From NCBI GenBank assembly GCA_947373775.1, contig CANBZE010000060.1:1-8058 (forward strand): a DNA stretch of 8,058 nucleotides. The letters run 5' to 3'. Origin of the DNA: Alphaproteobacteria bacterium. GTDB lineage: Bacteria > Pseudomonadota > Alphaproteobacteria > Micropepsales > Micropepsaceae. Of this stretch, positions 1 to 6,312 are shown piece by piece. Position 1 is the stretch's first letter, and every line of letters starts with the position of its first letter. Both the position numbers and the translations under genes were made by a program. The notes beneath the pieces were generated by a model. It ran no database searches and had not been told where the DNA came from. It saw nothing but the letters and a program-made list of their open reading frames with translations.

Positions 1-360
1 AACGACTGGTGCTCCATCTTGCGTTTTCTGGATCGTCTGAAGGGCTGCACCATCAATTCGGGCACGGGTGAGGTAGGCTCGGTGCGCACCGTGATGGTCG
101 GCACCACGCCGACGGTGGAAATCGCGGTGGCGCGCACGCCATTGTCTTACACCTACGCCCAGCCCTACACGCCGATCTTCTATCACGGCACCATGGCGGT
201 CGAGGCGGTGGACGCCACCCATTCCCGGATCGTCTACACCCTGATGTGGAATCAGACTCCGGTGGGCGATGCCGCCGCCCAGGCCGCGGCGCGCGAAGCC
301 CGTAAAGGCGCCTTTCAGAGGGCGGTGGACAAGATGGCCGAAGCAGCCAACGCGCCATAA
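1..360 (+). CDS. SRPBCC-fold protein (polyketide cyclase/START-like), 3' part
   Basis: The reading frame is open from base 1, so the start lies outside the window. The 119 visible codons begin NDWCSIL and end at TAA (358-360). The pattern resembles the C-terminal two thirds of small SRPBCC proteins: a GxGEVGSVRTV strand region, then YTYAQPY, an aliphatic strand ending in an LMWNQTP-like segment, and a long C-terminal amphipathic helix rich in Ala, Arg and Lys. SRPBCC proteins have a deep hydrophobic ligand pocket and serve as cyclases, aromatase-like enzymes or lipid binders; nothing here fixes the ligand. An internal TTG at 19 could be mistaken for a start, but the frame extends upstream of it and the fold would be incomplete. 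The transporter follows after 21 bases, so cotranscription is likely. Family assignment is by pattern recall and is moderately sure. Confidence 0.65.
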   Translation, partial: NDWCSILRFLDRLKGCTINSGTGEVGSVRTVMVGTTPTVEIAVARTPLSYTYAQPYTPIFYHGTMAVEAVDATHSRIVYTLMWNQTPVGDAAAQAAAREARKGAFQRAVDKMAEAANAP

Positions 361-381
361 CAGGCAGGGATAAAGCACACC

Positions 382-1671
382 ATGAACGCCGTCCGGACCA
401 ATATCCGCTGGAAGGTCATGTTTGCGGTCTTTCTGATCGCAACCGTGAGTTATCTGGACAGGACCAATCTCTCCGTCGCTGCGCCGGTGCTGCGCAAAGA
501 GCTGAACCTTTCTCCGACCCAGCTCGGTGTGGTTTTGAGCGCCTTTTCCTGGTCGTATGCGCTGGCCCAGATCCCCGCCGGGCTGTTCGCGTCATGGCTG
601 CGCCCGCGCATGACATATCTCTACGCCTTGTGGGCGTGGTGCATCCTTCTGGCCCTGACCACCCTGGCAACATCCTTTGCCGCGCTGGTTCTGTTTCGCA
701 TTCCGTTCGGCATTGCCGAGGCCGTCACCTGGCCGGCTGCGTCGGTGCTGATGAGCCGGTGGTTCCCGCGCATCGAATATGCCCAGGCCATGTCGCTGCA
801 GACTCTGGGACTGGTCATCGGTGCGGCCGTGGCGCCGCCCATTGTCGCCTTCATCATCGCCTTCTGGGGCTGGAAGGCGGCTTTCATCGTCACCGGCCTG
901 ATCGCCGGACTGCTTGGAACGTTCTTCTATATCTACACCAAGGACGATCCCGCCGACGATCCGCGCGTCTCGCCTGAGGAACTGGCCTGGATTCGCCATG
1001 ACCAGGTCGCAACAGACCATGCCCCCTTGCCGCCCGGCTTCATTCGCATGCTGCTGGGCCGGCCCTCGCTGTGGGCGGTCGGGATGGCGAATTTCGGGCT
1101 GGATTTCATCAACTTCATGTTCCTGACCTGGTATCCCACCTATCTCACCGACCAGTATCACATGTCGCTGAAACAGATGGGCGTGATGGCGATGGAGCCC
1201 TACATCTTCGCCATCATCACCGTGCTGGGCGCCGGCCGGCTGGTGCGCGCGCTGACCGATGGCGGCATGGATTCCGCCACGGCGCGCCGCAGGGTCATAT
1301 TTTCCGGGCTTGTCCTGGGCACCGCCGCACTGGTCGTCACGCCATATGTCTCGAACCTTTATGCATCAGTGACCGCCATGTCGCTAGGCTATGCTTTTGT
1401 GATGTCGATCCTGGGACCGATGTGGTCGATCCCGGCGGAGCTGTCGGGTCCCCGGGGCGCGGGCTTCGCCAGCGGCTTTGTCAACTTTGTCGGCAATGTC
1501 GGCGGCATCGGCTCGCCCATTCTCATGGGCGTGGTCTTCCAGCGCTTCAATTCCTTCACGCCGGCCATCCTGATATCGGCCGCCATTACCTTGATCTGCG
1601 CGGTGCTGTTTGTTCTGCTGTATCGGGCCAAGAGCGATAAGGAACATGTCGCGGGGTTTCTGGCTTCATGA
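382..1671 (+). CDS. MFS transporter, anion:cation symporter (ACS)-like
   Basis: This 429-residue inner-membrane protein has about 12 hydrophobic segments and the usual length of the major facilitator superfamily. After a short cytoplasmic N-terminus, helix 1 ends in YLDRTNL (residues 24-30), the ACS-family signature seen in hexuronate, galactonate and phthalate-type transporters. A second conserved block follows: FSWSYALAQIPAG and the basic loop SWLRPR. Helices 4-5 carry RIPFGIAEA and PAASVLMSRWFP, also typical of ACS members. The substrate is probably an organic anion taken up with protons, but the sequence does not identify it. A purine-rich stretch (AGGGATAA, 366-373) lies upstream of the ATG. 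The stop codon overlaps the ATG of the next gene (ATGA, 1668-1671), so the two are probably translationally coupled. The transporter may supply a substrate for the SDR enzyme; this is inference. Confidence 0.88.
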   Translation: MNAVRTNIRWKVMFAVFLIATVSYLDRTNLSVAAPVLRKELNLSPTQLGVVLSAFSWSYALAQIPAGLFASWLRPRMTYLYALWAWCILLALTTLATSFAALVLFRIPFGIAEAVTWPAASVLMSRWFPRIEYAQAMSLQTLGLVIGAAVAPPIVAFIIAFWGWKAAFIVTGLIAGLLGTFFYIYTKDDPADDPRVSPEELAWIRHDQVATDHAPLPPGFIRMLLGRPSLWAVGMANFGLDFINFMFLTWYPTYLTDQYHMSLKQMGVMAMEPYIFAIITVLGAGRLVRALTDGGMDSATARRRVIFSGLVLGTAALVVTPYVSNLYASVTAMSLGYAFVMSILGPMWSIPAELSGPRGAGFASGFVNFVGNVGGIGSPILMGVVFQRFNSFTPAILISAAITLICAVLFVLLYRAKSDKEHVAGFLAS

Positions 1672-2462
1672 GCCCGTCGATGTTTGATCTTTCCGGACGG
1701 GTGGCGCTGGTATCCGGCGCCGGCAGCGGCATGGGCCGCGCCATGGCCATCGCGCTGGCCGAGGCGGGCGCCGACCTGATGCTGGCGGGCCGCAGCATTG
1801 CCGGGCTGGAAAAGACCGCGGGAGACATTCAGAAGCTGGGACGCCGCGCCGTAGTGGTGACCTGCGACGTTTCCGAGCCCGAACAAATCCGCGCCATCTT
1901 CGCCCAGCTCGATCGCGAGTTCGGGCGGATCGATTTTCTGGGCACTGTCGCCGGCGAAGCCGTGCTGGGCCCGCCGGAGGACATCCCGCTGGAAGCGGTG
2001 GAGCAGACCTGGCGAAACATCGTCTTTGGCCGGTTCTGCGCCTGCCAGGAGGCGGGACGCAGGATGCTGGCAGTCGGACGCGGCAGCATCGTCAATATCG
2101 GCTCTATCGCCAGCCTGACAGGAATGGGCCGCGGTCATATCGCCTATGTCATGGCGATGGGCGCCGTTGCCCAGATGACGCGCGAGCTCTCGACCGAATG
2201 GTCGGGCCGCGGCGTGCGTGTCAATGCGATCCTGCCGGCCCAGGTCATCAACCCCGGCCTCGAACGGCGCATGGTCACCGACCCAGGCTTGCGCGACCTG
2301 TTCCTCAGAGGCCTTCCGCGAGGGCGCATGGGTGAGCCCGATGACATCAAGGGACTTGCCGTGTTGCTGGCTTCGGATGCGTCAAGCTGGATGACCGGCG
2401 CTTTGATTCCCATGGACGGCGGTAACCTGGCGATGAATGCCGGAGCGACGGTGCCGCGCTGA
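1668..2462 (+). CDS. SDR-family oxidoreductase-like protein lacking the catalytic lysine
   Basis: This 264-residue protein has the Rossmann layout of short-chain dehydrogenases/reductases. The dinucleotide-binding glycine motif GAGSGMG is at residues 17-23, followed by AGR at 40-42 and CDV at 66-68. Conserved Asn117 (WRNIV), Ser146 (NIGSIAS) and Tyr160 are present, and the C-terminal part is standard (GVRVNAILPAQ, DIKGLAVLLASDASSWMTG, PMDGGN). Two sites are abnormal. The catalytic lysine four residues after Tyr160 is Met164 (codon ATG at 2157-2159), giving YVMAM instead of YxxxK. The NNAG motif is TVAG (residues 93-96). The rest of the frame is intact, so it does not look like a decaying gene. 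It may use altered chemistry, bind NAD(P) without classical turnover, or belong to a YxxxM subfamily. It overlaps the transporter stop by 4 bp and probably ends the operon. Confidence 0.87.
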   Translation: MSPSMFDLSGRVALVSGAGSGMGRAMAIALAEAGADLMLAGRSIAGLEKTAGDIQKLGRRAVVVTCDVSEPEQIRAIFAQLDREFGRIDFLGTVAGEAVLGPPEDIPLEAVEQTWRNIVFGRFCACQEAGRRMLAVGRGSIVNIGSIASLTGMGRGHIAYVMAMGAVAQMTRELSTEWSGRGVRVNAILPAQVINPGLERRMVTDPGLRDLFLRGLPRGRMGEPDDIKGLAVLLASDASSWMTGALIPMDGGNLAMNAGATVPR

Positions 2463-2490
2463 TGGGCCGGCGCCCCAGCGAAGCATTGGG

Positions 2491-2520
2491 AATGTCCGCT
2501 TTTGACCCAAAGCGGACATT
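2491..2520. repeat. Perfect hairpin repeat, copy 1
   Basis: Two 12-base arms, AATGTCCGCTTT (2491-2502) and AAAGCGGACATT (2509-2520), are exact reverse complements around a 6-base loop TGACCC. The hairpin sits between the convergent ends of the SDR gene (+) and the persulfide dioxygenase gene (-), so it may act as a transcript end or stabiliser for both. No clear U-tract follows it. Related copies occur at 5153-5217 and 7935-8055, which makes it a dispersed repeat family and not a one-off terminator. Confidence 0.92.
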
Positions 2521-2562
2521 GACGGGATAGCTGCCTTGACGACATTACCGGCACAAACGCAC

Positions 2563-3423
2563 TCAGAGCCGGTTTACGGGAAGCCTGAGATAGACTTGGC
2601 CGTTCGGGTCCTTGGGCGGCATCTGTCCCGCTCTAATGTTCACCTGGATGGAAGGCAGTAAAAGAACGGGCGCTGCCAGCGTCTTGTCTCGCGCAACACG
2701 GGTTGCCACGAACTGCTCTTCCGCTATCCCATCATGAATGTGCACGTTGTGAGCCCGCTGCTCGCTGACGGTGGAGTGCCAAAGATAACCGTCACGGCCA
2801 GCTGGCTTGTAGTCGTGGCACATCCACAGATGCGTATCGGGCGGAAGCGACAGGATGCGCTTAATTGAGTGATACAGCATGTGGGCATCACCGCCGGGAA
2901 AATCTGTTCTGGCGGTACCATAGTCCGGCATGAACAAGGTGTCGCCGACAAAGACATTGTCATCGACTTTGTAGCTGACACAACCCGGAGTATGGCCTGG
3001 CGTGCTCAACACCTCGATTGTAAGCCCGCCTGCTGAGAGTGCTTCGCCATTCTTAAGGAGGCGGTCGAATTGCGCACCATCTCCTTTTACGTCCTTCGCA
3101 TCGAAGATCGGTGCAAAAATCTTTTGCACGTCCTTGATATGTTCGCCAATCGCGACCTTCGCGCCCGTGGCGGACTTGAGATAGATTGCTGCCGACAGAT
3201 GATCGGCATGAGCATGCGTTTCGAGGACCCAATCGACAGTCAGTCCGCCATCCTTCACGGCTGAGAGGACCTGGTCGGCAGAGCGCGTGGTCGTTCGCGC
3301 AGTTTTGGGATCGAAGTCCAGCACAGGGTCGATTATGACGGCGTGGCGCGTCGTCGGATCGCTCACCAGATAGGTGACCGTAAAGGTCTGCTCGTCGAAA
3401 AACGACTGAATCTCGGGTTTCAT
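2563..3423 (-). CDS. blh: Persulfide dioxygenase-like metallo-beta-lactamase-fold hydrolase (Blh/ETHE1 type)
   Basis: This 286-residue cytoplasmic protein probably oxidises glutathione persulfide or related persulfides to sulfite. It carries the metal-binding HxHxDH motif, HAHADH, at residues 70-75, then STPGHTPGC with His144, Asp161 (VFVGDTLF) and His203 (MCHDY). In ETHE1-type dioxygenases two His and one Asp of these positions bind one iron. The stretch GTARTDFPGGDA (169-180) and CHDYKPAGRDG are characteristic of the ETHE1/Blh branch, as opposed to glyoxalase II. The C-terminal LPSIQVNIRAGQMPP segment is typical of Blh. There is no fused rhodanese domain; a separate rhodanese is encoded nearby. 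AAGGGGGT lies about eight bases before the ATG. The gene diverges from the BigR-like repressor and shares its operator region. Two sampled 60-base lines (3061-3180) are 50-57% GC, against 75% in an SDR line (1741-1800), so its composition may differ from the left operon. Confidence 0.9.
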   Translation of the reverse strand: MKPEIQSFFDEQTFTVTYLVSDPTTRHAVIIDPVLDFDPKTARTTTRSADQVLSAVKDGGLTVDWVLETHAHADHLSAAIYLKSATGAKVAIGEHIKDVQKIFAPIFDAKDVKGDGAQFDRLLKNGEALSAGGLTIEVLSTPGHTPGCVSYKVDDNVFVGDTLFMPDYGTARTDFPGGDAHMLYHSIKRILSLPPDTHLWMCHDYKPAGRDGYLWHSTVSEQRAHNVHIHDGIAEEQFVATRVARDKTLAAPVLLLPSIQVNIRAGQMPPKDPNGQVYLRLPVNRL

Positions 3424-3443
3424 AGCTTGTACCCCCTTGCTGC

Positions 3444-3474
3444 TTGACTATATATTAGTTAAAACTGATATATC
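3444..3474 (+). promoter_or_regulatory. Candidate promoter for the repressor operon
   Basis: TTGACT (3444-3449) is a good -35 candidate. The -10 is less clear: GATATA at 3467-3472 (17-base spacer) or TATATC at 3469-3474 (19-base spacer). It shares the palindrome with the opposite promoter, consistent with autoregulation, as is usual for BigR/SqrR. The start codon follows at 3495. Confidence 0.4.
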
Positions 3475-3476
3475 AA
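3449..3476 (-). promoter_or_regulatory. Candidate promoter for the persulfide dioxygenase gene
   Basis: Read on the minus strand there is a -35-like TTGATA (3476-3471), 16 bases of spacer, and a -10-like TATATA (3454-3449). It lies almost wholly within the palindrome, so a bound repressor would block RNA polymerase. The distance to the ATG at 3423 leaves room for a short leader with the AAGGGGGT ribosome site. Confidence 0.55.
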
Positions 3477-3494
3477 GCTAAGAGCACAGGACAG

Positions 3495-3809
3495 ATGGCC
3501 GCGATTTCGACCAAGGACTTGAAGGCGATGCGCAAACACGCGGGCGAGGCTGCTGCCATGATGGCGGCCCTGTCTCATGAGGCGCGGCTGCGGGTCTTAT
3601 GCGACCTGGTAGGGGGTGAGCGCATGGCGGGCGAGCTGGTGCAGCGTTCCGGCCTTAGCCAGTCGGCCCTCTCGCAGCATCTGGCCAAGCTGCGCGCGGA
3701 AGGCCTGGTGACGACCCGCCGCGAAGGCCAGTCGATCTTTTACCGCATCGCCGATCCCAACGCGGCCCGCATCCTGGGCGTTCTACATGACATCTATTGC
3801 AAGAGGTAA
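3495..3809 (+). CDS. bigR: ArsR-family persulfide-sensing repressor (BigR/SqrR type)
   Basis: This 104-residue winged-helix repressor probably senses sulfide-derived persulfide and controls the flanking genes. It has the ArsR core: ALSHEARLRVLCDL, then a helix-turn-helix (LVQRSGLSQSALSQHLAKLRAEGLV, about residues 48-72), then the wing (TTRREGQSIFYRI). Cys36 and Cys102 are its only cysteines and are 66 residues apart. As I recall, BigR and SqrR have the same spacing between the two cysteines that form a di- or tetrasulfide bridge and release DNA. The metal-binding ELCVCDL-type motif of ArsR/SmtB is absent, which argues against an arsenic or metal sensor. AGGA lies three bases before the ATG. 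The rhodanese gene starts five bases after its stop, so it is the first gene of the + operon. BigR-type function is well supported; the exact inducer is inferred. Confidence 0.9.
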   Translation: MAAISTKDLKAMRKHAGEAAAMMAALSHEARLRVLCDLVGGERMAGELVQRSGLSQSALSQHLAKLRAEGLVTTRREGQSIFYRIADPNAARILGVLHDIYCKR

Positions 3810-3814
3810 TCAGC

Positions 3815-4348
3815 ATGAGCCTTCCCACCATCAGCCCCGTCGAGGCCAAACGCCGTCTGGCAAACGGCTCGGCCATTCTGGTCGATATCCGCGAGCCAAT
3901 GGAGCATGCACGCGAAGCGATCCCCGGCGCGCGGTTGCATCCGCTATCCGCATTTGATGCACAGGCTCTGTCGGCGCTAGGCGGCGCCAATGCGCCCGCA
4001 CTGATCTTCCACTGTCAGGGAGGCAGACGCACAGCCGACAATGCAGACCGCCTGCGCACCTGCGGCGTGCCGGAAGCCTATATCCTGGAAGGCGGACTTT
4101 CGGGCTGGAAGGCCGCCGGCCATGCCACCAGCATCGACCGCACCAAGCCCATCGAACTTCAACGACAGGTACAGATCGCAGCGGGACTGCTGATACTGAC
4201 GGGACTGCTACTGGCGTGGTTGGTATCGCCGCTATTTCTTGGCCTGTCAGCCTTTGTCGGCACTGGCCTGGTCTTTGCCGGAATCTCGGGCTGGTGCGGA
4301 ATGGCCAGGGTCCTGGGGTTGATGCCGTGGAACCGGCTCTCTGCCTGA
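3815..4348 (+). CDS. Membrane-anchored rhodanese (rhodanese plus DUF2892, YgaP-like)
   Basis: This 177-residue sulfurtransferase has an N-terminal rhodanese domain (about residues 5-115) facing the cytoplasm and a C-terminal DUF2892 membrane part. The active-site loop is HCQGGRRT with nucleophile Cys67, which would carry a persulfide. Conserved VDIREPMEH (residues 23-31) and the closing LEGGLSGWKAAG fit the family. Two hydrophobic helices (about 120-160) and the ending MARVLGLMPWN match E. coli YgaP-type proteins. I chose ATG 3815 because AAGAGG (3801-3806) lies eight bases upstream; an in-frame TTG at 3797 inside the repressor gene is less likely. It probably passes sulfane sulfur between thiosulfate or persulfide donors and glutathione, feeding the persulfide dioxygenase. 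Its stop shares one base with the ATG of the exporter gene, so coupling is likely. Confidence 0.88.
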   Translation: MSLPTISPVEAKRRLANGSAILVDIREPMEHAREAIPGARLHPLSAFDAQALSALGGANAPALIFHCQGGRRTADNADRLRTCGVPEAYILEGGLSGWKAAGHATSIDRTKPIELQRQVQIAAGLLILTGLLLAWLVSPLFLGLSAFVGTGLVFAGISGWCGMARVLGLMPWNRLSA

Positions 4349-5121
4349 TGGGCGAGCTGCTTTCCTTTGGTTCAGGCACCCTCGTGGGCTTCGCGCTAGG
4401 CTTGCTGGGGGGCGGCGGTTCGATCCTGGCGGTGCCGCTGCTGGTCTATGTCGTGGGACTAAAGGACACGCACGTCGCCATCGGCACCAGCGCGCTTGCC
4501 GTGTCGGTCAATGCCTTTGCCAATCTGATTTCGCACGCACGTGCCGGAACAGTGAAATGGCCCTGTGCCATCGTGTTTGCTCTTGCGGGCATCGCGGGTG
4601 CGGCGCTGGGTGCATTTCTGGGGCGGCATGTCGACGGCCAGCACCTGCTATTTTTGTTCGGGCTGGTGATGCTGGCCGTGGCCGCTGGCATGTTTGGCCG
4701 CCGCGCAGCCGGCGGAAATCCGCAGGTCCATATCGACCGTGGCATTGCCCTGCGCCTGGTGGGAGCGGGCCTGGTGGTGGGTTTCCTGTCTGGCTTCTTC
4801 GGAATCGGCGGCGGCTTTCTGATTGTGCCCGCGATCATGCTGGGCAGCGGAATGGCAACTATCAATGCAGTGGGATCATCGCTGGTTTCGGTCGGCGTCT
4901 TCGGCCTGACTACCGCAACCACTTATGCGGTGGCCGGGCTGGTGGACTGGCGGGTGGCCGGAATTTTTGTTCTGGGCGGCATCGCTGGAGGGCTGGCTGG
5001 GGTAAAATTGTCCGTCCGGCTTTCGGAAAAGCGCGGTGTGCTGTCGAAAAGTTTTGCGGTCGCAGTGATTTTTGTAGCTGCCTTTGTCTTGTGGAAATCA
5101 TCAGCCGGAATCCTGCGGTGA
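4348..5121 (+). CDS. TauE/SafE-family sulfite exporter
   Basis: This 257-residue inner-membrane protein has about eight hydrophobic segments in two related halves. Each half begins with a glycine-rich motif typical of the family: LGLLGGGGSILAVPLLVYVVG near the N-terminus and GFFGIGGGFLIVPAIML in the middle. Members export sulfite, sulfoacetate or other organosulfonates, or take up related anions. Next to a persulfide dioxygenase, whose product is sulfite, sulfite export is the best guess. The frame is open upstream to a GTG- or TTG-type codon at 4216, but that extension lies inside the rhodanese gene and does not look like a membrane protein. ATG 4348 overlaps the rhodanese stop by one base (TGATG) and gives a normal family length. 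I see no strong ribosome site, which fits translation by reinitiation. It is the last gene of the repressor operon. Confidence 0.88.
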   Translation: MGELLSFGSGTLVGFALGLLGGGGSILAVPLLVYVVGLKDTHVAIGTSALAVSVNAFANLISHARAGTVKWPCAIVFALAGIAGAALGAFLGRHVDGQHLLFLFGLVMLAVAAGMFGRRAAGGNPQVHIDRGIALRLVGAGLVVGFLSGFFGIGGGFLIVPAIMLGSGMATINAVGSSLVSVGVFGLTTATTYAVAGLVDWRVAGIFVLGGIAGGLAGVKLSVRLSEKRGVLSKSFAVAVIFVAAFVLWKSSAGILR

Positions 5122-5139
5122 ACACTGGGCCATTTCTCC

Positions 5140-5166
5140 AGTTGCACAGGGCAACTTCCGCTTTTT
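5140..5166 (+). terminator. Weak candidate terminator after the exporter gene
   Basis: AGTTGC (5140-5145) and GCAACT (5151-5156) form a 6-bp stem with a 5-base loop, followed four bases later by CTTTTT (5161-5166 with its T-run). It lies 18 bases after the exporter stop and before the convergent cytochrome gene. The stem is short, so the call is weak, and it overlaps a degenerate hairpin repeat. Confidence 0.3.
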
Positions 5167-5182
5167 ACGCAAAACAGCCATT
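5153..5182. repeat. Degenerate hairpin repeat, copy 2
   Basis: Aligned without gaps, this stretch matches the copy at 7935-7964 at 24 of 30 positions, including TCCGCTTTT and CGCAAA. The arms no longer pair perfectly. It sits between the convergent exporter and cytochrome genes. Confidence 0.6.
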
Positions 5183-5187
5183 GGCTG

Positions 5188-5217
5188 GATGACCGCTCCT
5201 GACCCAATGGGCAACGA
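5188..5217. repeat. Degenerate hairpin repeat, copy 3 (one half recognisable)
   Basis: The central part CTCCTGACCCAA (5196-5207) is identical to 8034-8045 inside the last repeat of the right-hand array, and the flanking ATG-CC pattern also fits. The right arm has decayed. With 5153-5182 it forms a decayed pair at 35-base spacing. Confidence 0.45.
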
Positions 5218-5222
5218 CTGAG

Positions 5223-6239
5223 CTAGTGCGTTTTCTGGACATCCATGAGCGGCTGAAATGGACCCAGCCGGTGCTGAACGACCGGAAATTTGTCGGCAAA
5301 CGGCGGAAAGGGAGCATCCACCGGTTTGCGTGCGCGATCTGGGTAATCCCGATCTAGATTTGCCCTTTTTGGACGCGGCCGGCTGTTGACGTACGCCGCC
5401 ACGTCCCAGGCCTCCTCGTTCGAGATCGCCGGAGCATGGAACGTTGTGCCGATGGGCATATTGGCGTGAACAAAGCTGGCGGATGCCATGAGACGGTGCA
5501 TGCCGGCGCCGTCATTGAAACTATCTGGTCCCCAAAGAGGCGGGTACTTGTATCCCTTTGCATCGCCCGCCACGCCATTGCGCTGCCCCTGGCCATCAGC
5601 CTGATGGCAGACCGCGCAGTTGTGTTGATAGACATCGGCTCCGCGCTTCGGATCGGCGGCGCGCGCCATCAGCGGTAATGCGGGCGTCCCGCGGCCCTTA
5701 AGGGGTATCGCTACCGGCACGCCAACACTCAGGAACTGAATGTAGGCGAGCAATGCTTTCATTTCCCTGCCGCCAACCGGCAGCGCGCGGCCATTCATGC
5801 TGCGTTCAAAGCAGCCGTTGATGCGCTCCTCCAGTGTCCGGACCTGATCTTCACGCCCCATATAGGCGGGATAAAGGCCGAATACGCCTATGAGCGGCAA
5901 GCCGAATTGCTGTGTCCCGGCATTCAGGTGGCAATTCTGGCAGGAGAGGTTGGCCCCAGCGAAGCGCATGGCCTTGTTGGGAACGGCGGGTCCAACGACG
6001 CTGTAGGTCTCAACGATCAGTTTTCGGCCGTACAGTACGGCATCTTTCCATTGGCCCTGGGGGAGCGCGGAGGGATCGGGCCGCGGCCAGGCCGGCGCCA
6101 ATGACGTCTGGGCCAAGGCGCCGGGGCAAAGCGAAATCATGGCGGTCAATGCCAACGGCACGACCCTGCGGATAATGTCCAATCGAACCCCCATCGCGGA
6201 TCTGAGCCGAACCATAAGAGCGTGTACGGAATCGAGCAA
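5223..6239 (-). CDS. tsdA: Exported diheme cytochrome c, thiosulfate dehydrogenase (TsdA)-like
   Basis: The 338-residue protein has an N-terminal signal peptide (basic RLDIIRR, a hydrophobic core, then PGALAQ near residue 44) and two c-type heme sites: CQNCH (100-104) and CAVCH (208-212). The segment LEERINGCFERSMNG contains Cys143, placed 39 residues after His104; TsdA enzymes use such a cysteine as the unusual axial ligand of the catalytic heme. Met247 or Met261 could ligate the second heme. The C-terminal tail (KPVDAPFPPFADKF...HRLGPFQPL) also resembles TsdA-like proteins. TsdA oxidises two thiosulfates to tetrathionate in the periplasm, or does the reverse. The TTG at 6239 has AGGA nine bases upstream; ATGs at 6215 and 6194 lack a clear ribosome site but give a more ordinary signal peptide. 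The gene diverges from the CGC protein gene and converges on the exporter operon. Confidence 0.82.
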   Translation of the reverse strand: MLDSVHALMVRLRSAMGVRLDIIRRVVPLALTAMISLCPGALAQTSLAPAWPRPDPSALPQGQWKDAVLYGRKLIVETYSVVGPAVPNKAMRFAGANLSCQNCHLNAGTQQFGLPLIGVFGLYPAYMGREDQVRTLEERINGCFERSMNGRALPVGGREMKALLAYIQFLSVGVPVAIPLKGRGTPALPLMARAADPKRGADVYQHNCAVCHQADGQGQRNGVAGDAKGYKYPPLWGPDSFNDGAGMHRLMASASFVHANMPIGTTFHAPAISNEEAWDVAAYVNSRPRPKRANLDRDYPDRARKPVDAPFPPFADKFPVVQHRLGPFQPLMDVQKTH

Positions 6240-6312
6240 GCCGTGCTATCCTGAAGCGTTATTTTGGGGCACCAAATACAATTCGGCATTAACAGCCCAA
6301 AGGAAGAAATCC
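6240..6312. promoter_or_regulatory. Short divergent intergenic region, cytochrome / CGC protein
   Basis: Only 73 bases separate the TTG-based cytochrome start from the next ATG, so promoters for both genes must lie here or inside the cytochrome leader. I see the small inverted repeat TTGGGGCACCAA (TTGG and CCAA arms) but no convincing -35/-10 pair in either direction. There is no sequence resembling the operator at 3442-3478, so control by the same repressor is not evident. Confidence 0.3.

Larger units (their letters stand above)
3442..3478. promoter_or_regulatory. Putative BigR-type operator in the divergent intergenic region
   Basis: The 71 bases between the two divergent genes hold an AT-rich imperfect palindrome: TATATTAGTT (3451-3460), spacer AA, then AACTGATATA (3463-3472), with one mismatched pair. 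An outer pair, GCTTGA (3442-3447) and TCAAGC (3473-3478), is also complementary but centred 1.5 bases away. BigR and SqrR repressors are known to bind AT-rich inverted repeats at such positions, so this is the obvious binding site for the adjacent ArsR protein. Binding itself is inferred. Confidence 0.7.

Noticed and set aside
592..1161. Long antisense ORFs inside the transporter gene
   Set aside because: They are typical GC-rich shadow frames with no recognisable domain or ribosome site.
4216..4347. Upstream extension of the exporter gene
   Set aside because: It lies wholly inside the rhodanese gene in another frame; ATG 4348 overlaps the rhodanese stop and gives the normal family start.
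5213..5237. Similarity to bases 1-33 (AACGACTG and GCGTTTTCTGGA)
   Set aside because: Short matches with different spacing, inside two unrelated genes and reading frames; probably chance.
6139..6312. Upstream extension of the CGC protein gene
   Set aside because: It overlaps the start of the divergent cytochrome gene, and the AGGAAGAA site plus signal peptide support ATG 6313.
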